Below, piece after piece: positions 23,991 to 35,205 of a DNA stretch of 64,000 bases. Numbering within the stretch: the stretch's first letter is position 1; each line of letters opens with the position of its first letter. Position numbers and translations under genes: made by a program. The notes under the pieces are model-generated. The model saw only the letters and a program-made list of their open reading frames with translations, was not told the origin of the DNA and made no database searches. The DNA is from Sorex araneus. Taxonomy: Eukaryota > Chordata > Mammalia > Eulipotyphla > Soricidae. The DNA lies in NCBI RefSeq assembly GCF_027595985.1, contig NC_073305.1, positions 173,215,209 to 173,279,208 on the forward strand, in the 5' to 3' direction.

Positions 23991-24351
23991 AAATCTTGGA
24001 TAATAGTCCTTTATCTGATAATGCATTGTATGAAAATATTTTCCCATTTGTAGGGTATCTCTCTTTTGGCATACAAAACCTCCTTTTTACAATTTGGTAT
24101 AGTCCAGTTTTTTAATTTTTGTTTCTCTTGTCTTCATTCTGTGATCTGCTTATTGAAGACACCTTGGAGGTCCATTCCCTGGATATTTCTTCCTGTGTTT
24201 TCATCAATATATTTTGTAGACTCGGAACTAATCTCAAGGTCTTTAACATATTTTTAGTTTTAAAGTTATTTAAAAAATTATATTTAAGATCACACCAGTG
24301 GTGCTCAGGGGCTAGTCCTCATGCATTGTTACTATTTGAAATACTTGTTTT

Positions 24352-24508
24352 GGGGTCTGAGAGATGGTACAATTTGTAAGGCACTTGCTTTTTATGCAAC
24401 TAGCTTGGTTCTAACCACAGCATCCTGAGTCTCACCAGGAGTGATACTTGGGCACAGAGCCAGAAATAAACCCTGAGCACTTCTGGGTATGGCCCAAAAA
24501 CCAAAAAT
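24352..24508 (+). mobile_element. Old type A SINE
   Basis: GGGGTCTGAGAGATGGTACA head, and GGGTATGGCCCAAAAACC at the 3' end. Confidence 0.75.
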
Positions 24509-24703
24509 ATTTTCTTTGTTTTGATTTGTCTTTGCAAAGTATATACTGTTAATTTTTAAAATATTTTTATTCATAGATAAAATTAATTTTGTACATAGCA
24601 TCAAGTTTAGACATTTCCTCAATACTCAATATAACCATCTATTTAAATTGAGTGTTTTTACCATTCACACTGAATAGTGTTAATAGGATCTTTTGGGTTA
24701 GTG

Positions 24704-24831
24704 GTTATATATTTATTGTTTCTCTTATGTATGTCACGTTTTATATAAATGTGTTATATATTTACTGTTTCTCTTATGTATGTCACATTTTATATAAAAT
24801 GTATGTCACATTTTATATAAATCATTTCTAT
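24704..24831 (+). repeat. Tandem duplication, period about 49 bp
   Basis: GTTATATATTTATTGTTTCT recurs at 24,753 with one change. A third, partial unit (ATGTATGTCACATTTTATA) follows at 24,799. It is AT-rich. Confidence 0.8.
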
Positions 24832-24874
24832 TTTTAATTTAACTCCTATGTTGGCCTTTATATATTTCTTTTCC

Positions 24875-25055
24875 TTCTTTTTTTTTTTTTTGCCTTTTGG
24901 GTCACACCCAGCGATGCACAGGGGTTACTCCTGGCTCTGCACTCAGGAATTACCCCTGGTGGTGCTCAGGGGACCATATGGGATGGTGGGAATCAAACCC
25001 GGGTCAGCATGTGCAAGGCAAACCCCCTACTCTATGTGCTATTGCTCCAGCCCCT
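24875..25055 (-). mobile_element. Type A SINE
   Basis: Long poly-T, then GGGTCACACCCAGCGATGC to CTATTGCTCCAGCCC. The flanks TGGCCTTTATAT and TGGCTTTTATCT are probably a decayed TSD. Confidence 0.92.
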
Positions 25056-25252
25056 GGCTTTTATCTACTTTTTTTTTTTTGCATTTTTTGATGATGCATT
25101 TACAGCTCATGGTATGTACCTTTTAACATGTTGTACTTAGCCTTGTCTGTTTTGAATACTGAAGTTACTCTGCATTATCTGAAATTCATATGAAACTTAT
25201 CATATTAGTTTCAACTGAGCATTGTTGAAAGTACAATGTTAACATTCATCAT

Positions 25253-25400
25253 TATAGGGAAGGTGTGTTTGCCTTGCATGAGGCAGATCCAGGTCTCGAT
25301 CCTCTGAGTACCACCAGGAGTGATCCTTGAACACACTGTCAGGAGTAAGCCTTGAGTTTGGGGGCCAGGTATGACCAAGAATTTCTCCCTCAAAGCATTA
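25253..25400 (+). mobile_element. Old type A SINE fragment
   Basis: GGTGTGTTTGCCTTGCATGA and GGTCTCGATCCTC; the first head bases are lost. Confidence 0.7.
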
Positions 25401-25721
25401 CAAATCAAAAAGTAGGAGCCCATGTCTTGCATAAGACAAGCTTTGGTTTCTGTTCCCACCACCCCAATTAGTTTTGGCAGCCCCTGAGCACTTCTAGGGA
25501 AGTCATCTCCAAATAATTAAAAGCAGCATTTGTACATACTTACTTTTGATATCATTTAATTTAATCTTATTGTAAAAAATATAATATACCCACCCCAATT
25601 CTATGCCCCAATTCTATGCCTTTTCCCCCACTTTTAACCAACTATTGCATCTTTTTAAAATCTTTTATATGTTTTGTAAGTTTTGACACAAAGAAATCTA
25701 TTTTCTTTAAATTGTGATGGT

Positions 25722-25911
25722 TGGGGCCGGAGCGATAGCACAGCGGGTAGGGCATTTGCCTTGCACGTGGCCGACCCGGGTTCGATCCCCGGCATCCCAT
25801 ATGGTCCCCCAGCACCGCCAGGAGTAATTCCTGAGTTCAGAGCCAGGAGTAACCACTGAGCATCGCTGGGTGTGACCCAAAAAACAAAAAAATAAAAAAA
25901 TAAAAATAAAT
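25722..25911 (+). mobile_element. Young type A SINE, best-preserved copy, with TSD
   Basis: Perfect AAATTGTGATGGT flanks at 25,709-25,721 and 25,912-25,924. The head keeps A box TAGCACAGCGGG and B box GGTTCGATCCC with a CCCGGCATCC end resembling a tRNA-Ala 3' arm. The tail is (AAATA)n. Confidence 0.96.
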
Positions 25912-26536
25912 AAATTGTGATGGTGATTTTCTCTGATAAATGCTTTTAGTATTTTAGGTTGAAAAAATCGAGTTTCTATCACTCACATTTTAAAAAGATG
26001 TTTTAACTAGGTGTAGATATTTAACCTGCCATTTTTCTTTAGTCCTTTAAGATGTTTTTAATTTATTGACTTCGTTTTTCATGCAACAAAGCAAATTAAA
26101 ACAAAATTTGCTACTTCACTCTTTGTTCTGCATGCCCCGTATCTTTCAGGGTGTTTCTTAATATAAACCATTTGTATTGTCCTTGACATGGTTTGTATTT
26201 GTGTGTGTTGAATCTGTGGATTAGTATCTTGACTTAGTTTTTTAAAACTTTTGAACATTACTTCTTATATTTTCCCTGTCCCCAACTTCTTTTTTGGTGA
26301 CAGAAACATTTAAAAGAATGTTTAAATGTTTGACCTGAAGTTATCCCAGAGTTGACTCTTTTCTCAAGTTCATCAATATTTATTATAGAGCTTCCTTTAA
26401 CACATTTCTAATGTATCTTATTTCTAATTTAAGGTTTTAATCATTTTTTAAAAAATAGCATGTGAGGAAAAAACTACCCTGAAATAGAAAAAGTGCCACC
26501 AGCAGGAGGAGTCAAATAGGCTCAGGAACATCCCTG

Positions 26537-26805
26537 TCATCATCATCATCATCACTGTCATCCCGTTACTCATCGATTTGCTCAAGCGGACACAAGTAAC
26601 GTCTCGATTCCTTCCACCTCTGAGACTTTAGCAGCCTCTCCTTACTCATCTTTCCCAACAATTGGGGGCTCTTTCAGGATCAGGGGAATGAGACCTATAG
26701 TTACTGTTTTTGGCATATAGAATATGCCATGAGTAGCCTGCCCGGCTCCTCTGCACATGCGGCCAGGATACTCTTGGTAGCTTGCCGGGCTCTCCAAGAG
26801 AAATA
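26537..26805 (-). mobile_element. Type B SINE variant with an internal extra module
   Basis: The + strand reads ATCCCGTTACTCATCGATTT, then an extra segment of about 100 bp with TTGGGGGCTCTTTCAGG (26,661), then the normal body TTACTGTTTTTGGCATAT and GCTTGCCGGGCTCTCCAAGA. The tRNA head is absent. The extra module is shared with the 23 kb composite element. Confidence 0.75.
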
Positions 26806-26845
26806 TATATCTGTATATATGTATATATATATTATATATATTACT
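26805..26845 (+). repeat. (TA)n-like tract
   Basis: ATATATATCTGTATATATGT and similar sequence directly follow a type B SINE variant. Confidence 0.7.
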
Positions 26846-27394
26846 TTCTATGATTTGTTGCCTACTGTCTGAACTCCATCAGATATGGTTCCATCAGATA
26901 TGGTGCTATGGTGTGGTATTTATGGAAAATGGGTTGAAAGTGTCTTATAATGTGTCAGAAAATGGCCTGGAGTGTGGCAGTGGTTGGGTAGTGGAGGTCG
27001 GCTGCCAGGGCTGGGTCTCTTGGGTGGGGAGGCTTCTCACCCGCCCCCCTCTGGGGCGCCCCGAGTGAAAACAGCCTGGCCTGGAGTCTGGCGGCATGGC
27101 TCTGGGGGCCTCATTTTATACCCCATCTGGGAGGAGCAGCAATTGAGATCAGAGGGTGGCCTATGAGGAGATTATCTGATTATCTGGTGCTGTGCCCAAA
27201 GGGTGTGGTAGGGTGTGGCTTATGGGTGTGATCCTGGGTCACCTGGAGATTGGGGGATAGTAGACAGAGGATCTCTGCTTCTGCTCCCATTGAGTCCAGA
27301 GTCCAAGGTCACAAAGTTCCTCATTATCTAGGTTCTGTGGGACTTCATTCATGTGCGAGGCTCAGCCGGAGTAAGTAGGCAAAGCAAGAGAAAT

Positions 27395-27494
27395 ACCTTG
27401 AATTTGTAAAAGAAGAAGTATGTTTCTATTTGCACTGATGCAATCTTATATGTGGAAAACCCTAAAGGTCATACCAATGAACGGACTGTGAGTT
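27395..27494 (+). mobile_element. Old L1 ORF2 fragment, sense, left half of an interrupted copy
   Basis: CTTATATGTGGAAAACCCTA is L1 ORF2 sense. The copy is interrupted at the 5-bp GAGTT (27,490-27,494) and resumes at 29,217. Confidence 0.7.
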
Positions 27495-27679
27495 CAAAAG
27501 TAAACTGTGGGCACATGAGGGACTTGAGCGTTTGGTAACTGAGAGCCATGTCTCTTGCTGGCCCTCAGAGACGGATGGACAAAGGACTGGGGAACAGATA
27601 AATGGGGCCCTAGGCAGGTCTGGAGTCAGTTTCTTTCTTTCTCCTCCCCAGTGAAGTCCGAACTCTCCCTTACAGCACA

Positions 27680-27956
27680 ATTGTCATCACTTGTCATCCT
27701 GTTGATCTTCAATTTGCTCGAGCAGGCACCAGTAACATGTCCATTTGTCGCTGTCATGTGCTAGTGTAGCCCAATGATATCTGCTCACTCCAGGAACAGG
27801 AAGAGCCTCAAATTGTTCATTCAGGGCTTTGATGAAGAAGTCTGACCATCTTGTTGGTGGGTGGCCACTCGGTCTTTTGACATCCGTGGAATCCAGTCAG
27901 TAACAGCTCTAGTCCAGCGGTCATCTCTGAATCGCATTACGTGTCCAACCCATATG
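27680..27956 (-). mobile_element. RTE-type LINE, 3' terminal fragment of the reverse transcriptase ORF
   Basis: Read on the minus strand this encodes the C-terminal signature of RTE-clade LINE proteins: GHVMRFRDDRWTRAVTDWIP, then after a one-base deletion PPTRWSDFFIKALNE, then HWATLAHDSDKW and YWCLLEQIEDQQDD followed directly by a stop. The element ends within about 10-20 bp of the stop, as expected for RTE elements with almost no 3' UTR. It is 5'-truncated at about 27,956 and frameshifted, so it is dead. Its last 45 bases match the 3' end of the type B SINEs at about 40 positions (hand count). The family is clear; the subfamily is not. Confidence 0.85.
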
Positions 27957-28385
27957 GCACTGAAAGAGCAAAATTGTAGGTGTAGTTTTGATCATAGTTC
28001 AAGTCATCAGAGTTCCATCAGCCTAGTTCTATCCTCCTTATCTTCCTAGTCCTTGTTCTCTTAGTCCTCGACTTCTTCATCATAGTCCTTTTAGTTCTAG
28101 TCCTTATGTTCTTTGTCTAGTCCCCTCCTACTCCTTACAGGATTGTTATATAGAAATCATGAAGGGTGTGCGCACACATAGGTGGGGTTGAACATTATCA
28201 TAACATCAAACAGATGTAGAGCCACTCCTTCAGTGGAAGTTCTTGGAGATTAACTCAAGGACAAAATCTTGTCTGAGTATTCATCACTCTAGGTTACTGG
28301 GAGATCCACTCAAGGGCAGGATTTCATCTAGGGTATATTGCTTTCTCCTTAATCTATTTAAACAATTATAGTAAATTTACTTCTT

Positions 28386-28612
28386 AGCGGGTAGGGAGTT
28401 TGTCTTGCATGCAGCCAACCTGGGTTCAATTCCTCCATCACTCTCTCAGAGAGTCAGGCAAGCTACCAAAGAGCATCCCACCTGCACGACAGAGCCTGGC
28501 AAGCTACCCGTGGTGTATTGGATATGCCAAAAATAGTAACAACAAGTCTCACAGTGGAGATGTTACTGGTGCCCACTCGAGCAAATGGATGAACAATGGG
28601 AGGACAGTGCTA
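28386..28612 (+). mobile_element. Type B SINE, head-truncated, inside LTR-like copy 1
   Basis: It starts at AGCGGGTAGGG inside the A box, so the 5' 15-20 bp are missing. It ends GGACAGTGCTAC. The empty site is seen in copy 3 (TTTACTTCTAATATTTC at about 58,107). Confidence 0.9.
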
Positions 28613-29216
28613 CTAATATTTCTATTCATTTTGTATGAACACAGTTAGAAATATATTAAGCTTAAAGGATGGGTCTTTCTGGGGAAATCTTGTTATATAT
28701 CCCAGACTACAGTCTTCAGGCCAGTTTAGTTTTTCATAATCCCAGCAGGGTCCTTATTCAGTTACTTCTTTTTGGTTCATGACAGAATTTGTTCCATGAC
28801 CATGTTCTTAACATATTATACTTCTTATGGCACTTATCTTGTCCCTTTCCAATGCCAGAGTAGCTTAGAGTTTGCCTTGGGTTCATCCAGTCCCTTCGTT
28901 GGGACCCTCCTTTGGGGGGTGTTCGGAAGTAAGGGCAACTGAGGCTTAAGTCAAGTAAATATGTTGGATGCCCAGGAGTAAATATTATTTGGAGTCAACT
29001 CCCATGTTACAAAAGCATTTCATGAACTGTCTTCCTGTGTCTATACAAAAAGGACATTGCTAGGCCATGCAAGGGACATAAAGGAAAGAGAAAAGCAATA
29101 TAGGATTATTAGTGCTTGATGGAATTGGGTGTGCCTCAGGGGCACTGTTGTGGGAGTAACTCAATAAACCTAAGCTCCCTGAGGGAGGAGCAAGGACAAC
29201 CCAATGCTATCTAACA

Positions 29217-29585
29217 GAGTTAACCAATTATGTTGGAATTAGTCAAAGTAACAGGAGGCAAAATCAACACACAAAATGCAGTTGCATTTTCTTATACAGG
29301 CAGTGAAATAGTATTTAAAAAGAGAAGTATGAAATAATTTCTATTTCTGATGGCCTCTGGAAATGTAAAACATTTAGTAATTAACCAAGGAAGTGAAGAA
29401 TTTGTACAACTATCAAATATTATGGAAATAAATTAAAGACATAAATAAATAAAAGCACATTTCACGCTTCTAAACTCAAAATCTTAATGAACCTTTAATG
29501 TCATTACTACCCAAAGCAATTTAGAGATTCAATGCAAACTGTTAAAATCTTAGTATTTTTTTTTACAGAAACTGGAACATGCAGT
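29217..29585 (+). mobile_element. Old L1 ORF2 fragment, sense, right half of an interrupted copy
   Basis: It resumes the L1 of 27,395-27,494 with GAGTT, then CAGGAGGCAAAATCAACACA and CAGTTGCATTTTCTTATACA. The two halves are separated by 1.7 kb of inserted repeats. Confidence 0.75.
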
Positions 29586-30182
29586 GTAACATTTATATTC
29601 AGTAGGTGACCCTCTGAAAATGTTGGGTTTTATCTCTGAAGCATTGTCCCTCAGGACTGTCTAGCAAATGCTTTCTGCCTCTCTCTCCACCAGACTCAAT
29701 CTTCTTTTAGGGATATGTGGAATCTCCTGGGATGTGCCTGAATTACACACATCTTCACTGACATATGGAAACTCTCATGGCCATAAACTGAGAAAAGGAT
29801 ACGGATCACTTGTCTATTGTCTCTTGAAAATCATGGCCTGTCTTATCTTAATGATTATGTCCTAAAAAACAATTTTCTATTCTTTGACCAGGGTGAATGG
29901 TAAATTTTATTCTTGCTATTCCAAAATGTACATCATATATGTACATTTAGTACACATGTACTATGTACATCATAGTACACAGTTTGTGACTTAAAGATTA
30001 CATTTTCTAAATATGAAGATTTGGAATTTTAAAGCAACATTTATAAGTGAATGCCCATAAATAATATACTTTGAATGTGTATAAAGTCTTTCCCTACAAA
30101 TGAAATCCAAAATTGGATATAGTTGCCAGTATATATTATCTTTATGAAATTCTTTTTGGTGTATGAAATCTGATACAAAATT

Positions 30183-30405
30183 GCACTGTATCACTGCTGT
30201 CCAGTTGTTCATCGATTTACTCGAGCGGGCACCAGTAACGTCTCCATTGTGAGACTTGTTACTGTTTTTGGCACATTGAATATGCCACAATAGCTTGCCA
30301 GGCTCTGCCATGTGGGCAGGATACTCTCGGTAGCTTGCCAGGCTCTCCGACAGGGACAGAGGAATCGACCGAGTGCAAGGCAAATGCCCTACCTGCTGTG
30401 CTATA
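30183..30405 (-). mobile_element. Type B SINE
   Basis: + strand ATCGATTTACTCGAGCGGGC to CTACCTGCTGTGCTAT. The flanks ATACAAAATTG and ATATCAAAATTG suggest a TSD. Confidence 0.92.
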
Positions 30406-31308
30406 TTTTATATCAAAATTGATCACAGCCTGGTGCAAAACATTGAATCAAAAGCATTAAACTTCCATATTGACAATTATTGTAAATCAAACCTTTGTAA
30501 TAATTATTACTGCACTTGCTTTTAAGGTGTGTTGTAACTTCATTGCTCCTGAAACTTCCTCTTTTAAATCAAAGATCCGTTATGAGTTCAAAGATACCTA
30601 TCTAAGAAAGAAATATTTGTTTCCTCTATAATGGCAAAGTTAAGACTTCCTAGAAATAAGATTCAAGCTTCTCAGCAAGATCTCAGTGGGCAGTTGCTAG
30701 CTCCCTTGTGTTTTTTCCAGCCTACTCTATCCCACACTTGTGGCTGCATCATATACTAGTATGCTCAGTCCTACTGTTCTGTGACATGTGGTTTTGATGA
30801 TGGTCCTGGATGATTTGCTTCCTACTATGATTGAGATGTAATTGGATTCATTTCTGAAAAGAACATGATAACTGTTACCAGACTGAAATATTTCTTTGGC
30901 AAGTATCTACTTTCTTGACTTCCCCAAGGAATATTCATGTCTCCATAAAATCTTTGAGGACTCCGGAAACTATCTCCAGTTTTGCTGCATCATGGTTAAT
31001 CCTCTATCCCTTTTGGACCACCTATAAATCACGGAAAATGTGCATTGTCTTTATGCTGTAAGTTATCAGGTTGTGGGGGGTGGGGGAGGGGTGACACTTG
31101 CCTTAGTTCAAAGTAAGAAGCACATGAATGACTCTTGCTTTGTTTCTTTTTAAAGCCTATTTTGGATCTCCTGAAGTTTTTAGGGTAAATTTAGATCCCT
31201 ACCACCCCTGAAATAGACTTCGAGACTTTTAACTTGCATAGCTGCTGCTTAAATTCAGTTTCCAGGACCTCTTTGTGTTCCTGTAATCTCAGTACCTACC
31301 ATACTTTC

Positions 31309-31487
31309 TTTTTGGGGGGTGGGGGAGCACCCAGCAATGCTCAGTGTGATGCATTACTCCTGGCTCTGAACTCAGGAATTACTCCTGGCGGTGTTCTAGG
31401 GACCATATGGGATGCTGGGGATTGAACCCAGGTTGGTTGTGTGCAAGGCAAACGCCCTTGCCCACTGTGCTAACACTCCGGACCCCA
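31309..31487 (-). mobile_element. Type A SINE
   Basis: TTTTTGGGGGGTGGGGGAGC to CTAACACTCCGGACCCC. The B-box complement is GGATTGAACCC. Confidence 0.88.
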
Positions 31488-31894
31488 CTACTTTCACGTC
31501 CTGATCTACCAGTAGAGTTTTAATACTGCATACTAATATTTTCAATGAGTTGTAATCTTGGTTAAGACATTTCAATTGATGTGCAGTTATAGACGCCAAT
31601 TGAAATATATATGTCATCCTAAAAGCTTTGCTTTTGTATTTGTTCCTTACTTAGTGTTCTCATGTCTAGCTCCTCTGTCGGCCTTGGCTCATTGTTCTTT
31701 AGGATTTCTCTTCCCACTGCCCCCTCCCCCCCAAAGCACTTTAATATTTCTTTGGTGAAAATCAATCTCTTGAGTACATGAAATATTTATTCCATCTAAA
31801 CATTTATGTTTATTTCCTTTGCAATTGGAATATCACTTGGCATATGACACATTTTTTACTATATATGTATATATATATGCACATATATTATGTT

Positions 31895-32110
31895 TGGAAC
31901 TTTCTTTAAACAGTGATTTACAAAGTTGTTTATAATTTAGTCACTTCAGGTATCCAGTGTTGTTACACAAATCGCATCATGAGTGTGACCTTCCCTCTAG
32001 CAATGTTCCCAGTTACTCACGCCCTTCTTAAAGCCTTACCCCTTTGCAGGCACAAAATAATTTACTCTATATTCATTTTTTATAATATGGTGTTATTAGA
32101 AGCATTGAGT
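31895..32110 (-). mobile_element. Old L1 3' UTR, antisense
   Basis: AAACAGTGATTTACAAAGTT and the following CA-containing tract resemble the L1 3' ends at 18,060 and 21,865. The next 350 bp (32,110-32,490) may belong to it but I cannot confirm this. Confidence 0.45.
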
Positions 32111-32597
32111 GTTTACTGACCTGCTGGTGCTAGTTGAGCTTTCTGTGCCTTCATTTTTGCTCATTGAGCTTAGTGGGTTCTACACAACTTTCACATCTAA
32201 TTTTCTCTGCTTGTTCTACTGGGCTGTCAGTACTGTGAAATTTGAAGATGCCCAAATACATGACCATATGCCCCAGGAGCTGTGGACTGAGATGATTCAG
32301 CTGTATGGCATCTCTGCTGGACCATTTATACTGGTGGAAGTTGGGTATGGGTGGAGCACTGGACCAAGGGGACTGGACCCAGCCTACCTGTAACCCAAAA
32401 AGGCTCCAAAGTTCTGAATCCAATGGCTTGGACTTACCTGGATCAACTCAGCTGAAGTGTTTCTACAAGCCCGATTTTACCTTATGAGCTTCCTTACCCA
32501 CTTTTATTAAGAGATATTTTAAAACATATCCCTATGTTTTGTCTATGTAGTAATGCACCATGTGGCTGAGGAATTGATTTTTCATTATTTTATTGGT

Positions 32598-32754
32598 TTT
32601 GTTTTTGGGACACAGCTAGTTGTGCTTAGGGATTATTCCTGACTCCGTTCTCACTCCCAATGAAGCTCAGGGTACCATATGGTTCTGGGGATTAAACCAG
32701 GCTTGGCCTTATATAAAGCAAGTGCTTAATTCACTGTACTATCTCTTGGTCCTG
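32598..32754 (-). mobile_element. Old type A SINE
   Basis: GGACACAGCTAGTTGTGCTT to CACTGTACTATCTCTTGGTC, degraded. Confidence 0.7.
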
Positions 32755-33742
32755 ACTGTGTACATAAGAATATATTAATCTTTGAAAAATTTTTATATCA
32801 ATTACACTTTGATGAAATATTAAGTGTTACTTGGGTTTAATAACCTTGAAAATAACATAACTGTGTATATCGCTGACCTTTCAGTGTTGCACTGAAACAT
32901 CTTAGAATGTTTGAATTTTCCAAAATTTCATAACACTTATTTCCCAACAATATCAGTTACTAAATACTTAGCAGTCATGGGTTACTTTTGTGTTTAAAGA
33001 CTATCTTATTCTCACAATTAAAGGGACCTGAATTAATAATGTTATTTGAACAGTTTCAAGGAGTTCAACTGTATTAGAAAAATTTACTATCAGTACTGCA
33101 TTCTGATAGTAAATTGCAAACACGGACTGTGTGGAGGGTTTTAAAAGCAAGATTTATGAGAGGTCATTTGTATTCTGCATCTATTTGATATGGGGCTGTG
33201 TTTGGACATTTGTTAATGTTGTGTTTTGTGCTCTAGGTGTGGTATTGGACTGGTGTAGGACAATTGTAATGAATCTTTTTAAATGGTCTTCAGTATACAT
33301 GGAGACAAATTTGACATTTTACAAGGAGAGAAGACAAATTACCAATAAAGCTTTGCAGCTTCAGGGAGGGAGCAGAGCACTTTGTTACACTTGACAGGGT
33401 GAGGTGGTAGGCAAAACAACCACAATCTCGGTAGTTCCCATGTACATATATTTTTTTCCTTAAGAAATAAGATTCCACTTTTACAAAAATATAGTTTAAG
33501 ATTCTCAGTTCCTTGCATGAAATAATTTTATTACTGTTCTGATGGTTACAAAATCAGCAATTTTATTTGGGGGCGTTGGGAGGCTTCACTTAGTGTTGTT
33601 GAGGGGTACATAATGAAAGAAATCAAACTGAGCTTTGTAGTGTACAAAACTTTGTGAGTTCTTTCTGCAGCTATCCATTTCTTTTTACCTATTTAGGATT
33701 AAACTCTACCCAATAAAATAAATACAGATAATGTATTATTTT

Positions 33743-33992
33743 GGGCTGGAGCGATAGCACAGTGGTAGGGCTTTCGCCTTTCACGCAGCCACCCCGAGTT
33801 TGAGTCCTCCGCCCCTCTCGGAGAGTCCGGCGAGCTACTGAGAGTATCGAGCTCGAGCAGCAGAGCCTGGCAAGCTACCGGTGCGTACTGGATATGCCAA
33901 AAACAGTAACTATAAGTCTCTCAATGAGAGACATTACTGGTGCCCGCTCGGACAAATCGATGAGCAATGGGATGACAGACAGACAGACAGTC
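33743..33992 (+). mobile_element. Type B SINE, full length, with TSD
   Basis: Perfect AATGTATTATTTT flanks at 33,730-33,742 and 33,993-34,005. The 3' end has a (GACA)n tail instead of poly-A. Confidence 0.95.
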
Positions 33993-34112
33993 AATGTATT
34001 ATTTTAGATCTTGAATTTTCTATGAATATTATTTCAAAAATTATCCTTCCCCTGAAAATGTCTCTTATCATCCTTCTTTCTTATATTTTCTTTTATTAAA
34101 ATTTTAAGGTTT

Positions 34113-34279
34113 TTTTTTTTTTTTGGTGAGGTTAGTGTGCTGAGGTCTTACTCCTGGGTCTGTGCACAAGGCATCACTTCTGGTGGTGCCTTGGGTAATA
34201 GTCAGGGTGTCAGAGAGCAAACCCAGATTGGCCAAATGTAAAGCAAGTGCCTCGAGAACTGTACTATCTTTCCTACCCC
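34113..34279 (-). mobile_element. Old type A SINE
   Basis: Poly-T, then GAGGTCTTACTCCTGGGTC to GAACTGTACTATCTTTCC. Confidence 0.75.
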
Positions 34280-34382
34280 TTTCTTCCATTTATTACATGC
34301 TGCTTAGAAACACTCCTTTATAATGTATGGAATTTATACCTTCTTTTCTAAGAAGATGGTGGATTAACAATTTTTTAGATGG

Positions 34383-34600
34383 TGTAGCCTACTAGGGTTC
34401 CATTCCTCTGTACCCCTCAGAGAGCCCGGCAAGCTACTGAGAGTATCCTGCCTTCCCAGCAAAGACTGGCAAGCTACCCGTGTCATATTTGATATGCCAA
34501 AAACAGTAACAACAAGTCTCACAATGGAGACGTTACTGGTGCCCGCTCGAGCAAATTGATGAACAACGGGACAACAGTGCTACAGTGCTACAGTGCTGAT
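34383..34600 (+). mobile_element. Type B SINE, head-truncated
   Basis: It begins near the B box (AGGGTTCCATTCCTC) and ends in three CAGTGCTA-type units. No A box. Confidence 0.9.
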
Positions 34601-35205
34601 ACATACTTACATTGACAATATAAAATGTCTCACAGAACAGAAACGACATATCTGAAGGTCAGGCAGAGAATTTTCACTCTAAGCTACTTCTCAGAGGAAA
34701 TTAGGAATCTTTTGTTTAATCACATATTGGTCAAAGCCTTTAACCCAATATGTGTTTACTCCTAAAATGGAAAGACTGTATACTCTAACCACAGTAAAGG
34801 CTTATTTTTTTCAGGGGTTTATTCAATTTTAAAAGGTGAATGAAACAATACACATAAGCACATAGAGATTATAAGAAAGCTTTTCTTGGTATTTGTGTTT
34901 GGGAAAAAAAGTAGCCTTTGAGAAACAAAAACATGTACTGAAATCTAAAAACATTTCAGATCTAATTTTGAAATACATATGGGCTCTTGAATGGCTTATT
35001 CATCTGGGATCTTTGATAAAAGGGAAATCAATGTTACATTGAAAGGACATTCCTTCAACACAGGATCCTCTTGGGGGTGGAAAAAGGATTGGAAAGGAAG
35101 AAAACCTTGTAAAGAATAAATTCCTGAAAACACAAAAATATATTGAAGATAACAGAATTATCAGGGCTAACTGTATGTCAACATACACAAAGTGTTAAAA
35201 GAATC

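Larger units (their letters stand above)
23135..23991. mobile_element. 857-bp fold-back composite retroposon in an L1, with TSD
   Basis: A perfect 10-bp duplication, AATCTTGGAT, flanks it at 23,125-23,134 and 23,992-24,001, and the host L1 continues across it. Inside are a SINE type B-related antisense segment (about 23,260-23,400), a module TTGGGGGCTCTTTCAGG also present at 26,661, a direct repeat (23,426-23,510 and 23,694-23,779), and a large inverted repeat (23,458-23,659 against 23,788-23,990). It has no substantial coding potential. I do not recognise it as a named family. Confidence 0.7.
21860..24262 (-). mobile_element. Old L1 LINE, antisense, with three nested insertions
   Basis: L1 3' UTR-like sequence starts at about 21,860 and ORF2 antisense follows (22,340-22,570, 22,725-23,134, 24,002-24,262). 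A type B SINE (22,068), an old type A SINE (22,571) and the 857-bp composite element (23,135-23,991) are inserted in it. The L1 reading resumes directly after the composite element at TAATAGTCCTTTATCTGATA. Confidence 0.75.
27495..29216 (-). mobile_element. Nested insertion block in an L1, including LTR-like repeat copy 1
   Basis: The block is flanked by the 5-bp GAGTT at 27,490-27,494 and 29,217-29,221, and the L1 reads through once it is removed. The part 28,090-29,216 matches two other places in the window (43,950-44,265 and 57,870-58,622). The right edge ends CTAACA, so the minus strand begins TGTTAG, as many retroviral LTRs do. It carries the RTE fragment (27,680) and a type B SINE (28,386). 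That it is a solo LTR is inference; the left edge lacks a clear TG, and no retroviral gene is present. Confidence 0.55.

Noticed and set aside
25722-25790. A functional tRNA-Ala gene
   Set aside because: The A and B boxes and tRNA-like head belong to a SINE repeated dozens of times; the acceptor stem cannot pair and there is no pol III terminator at the right place.
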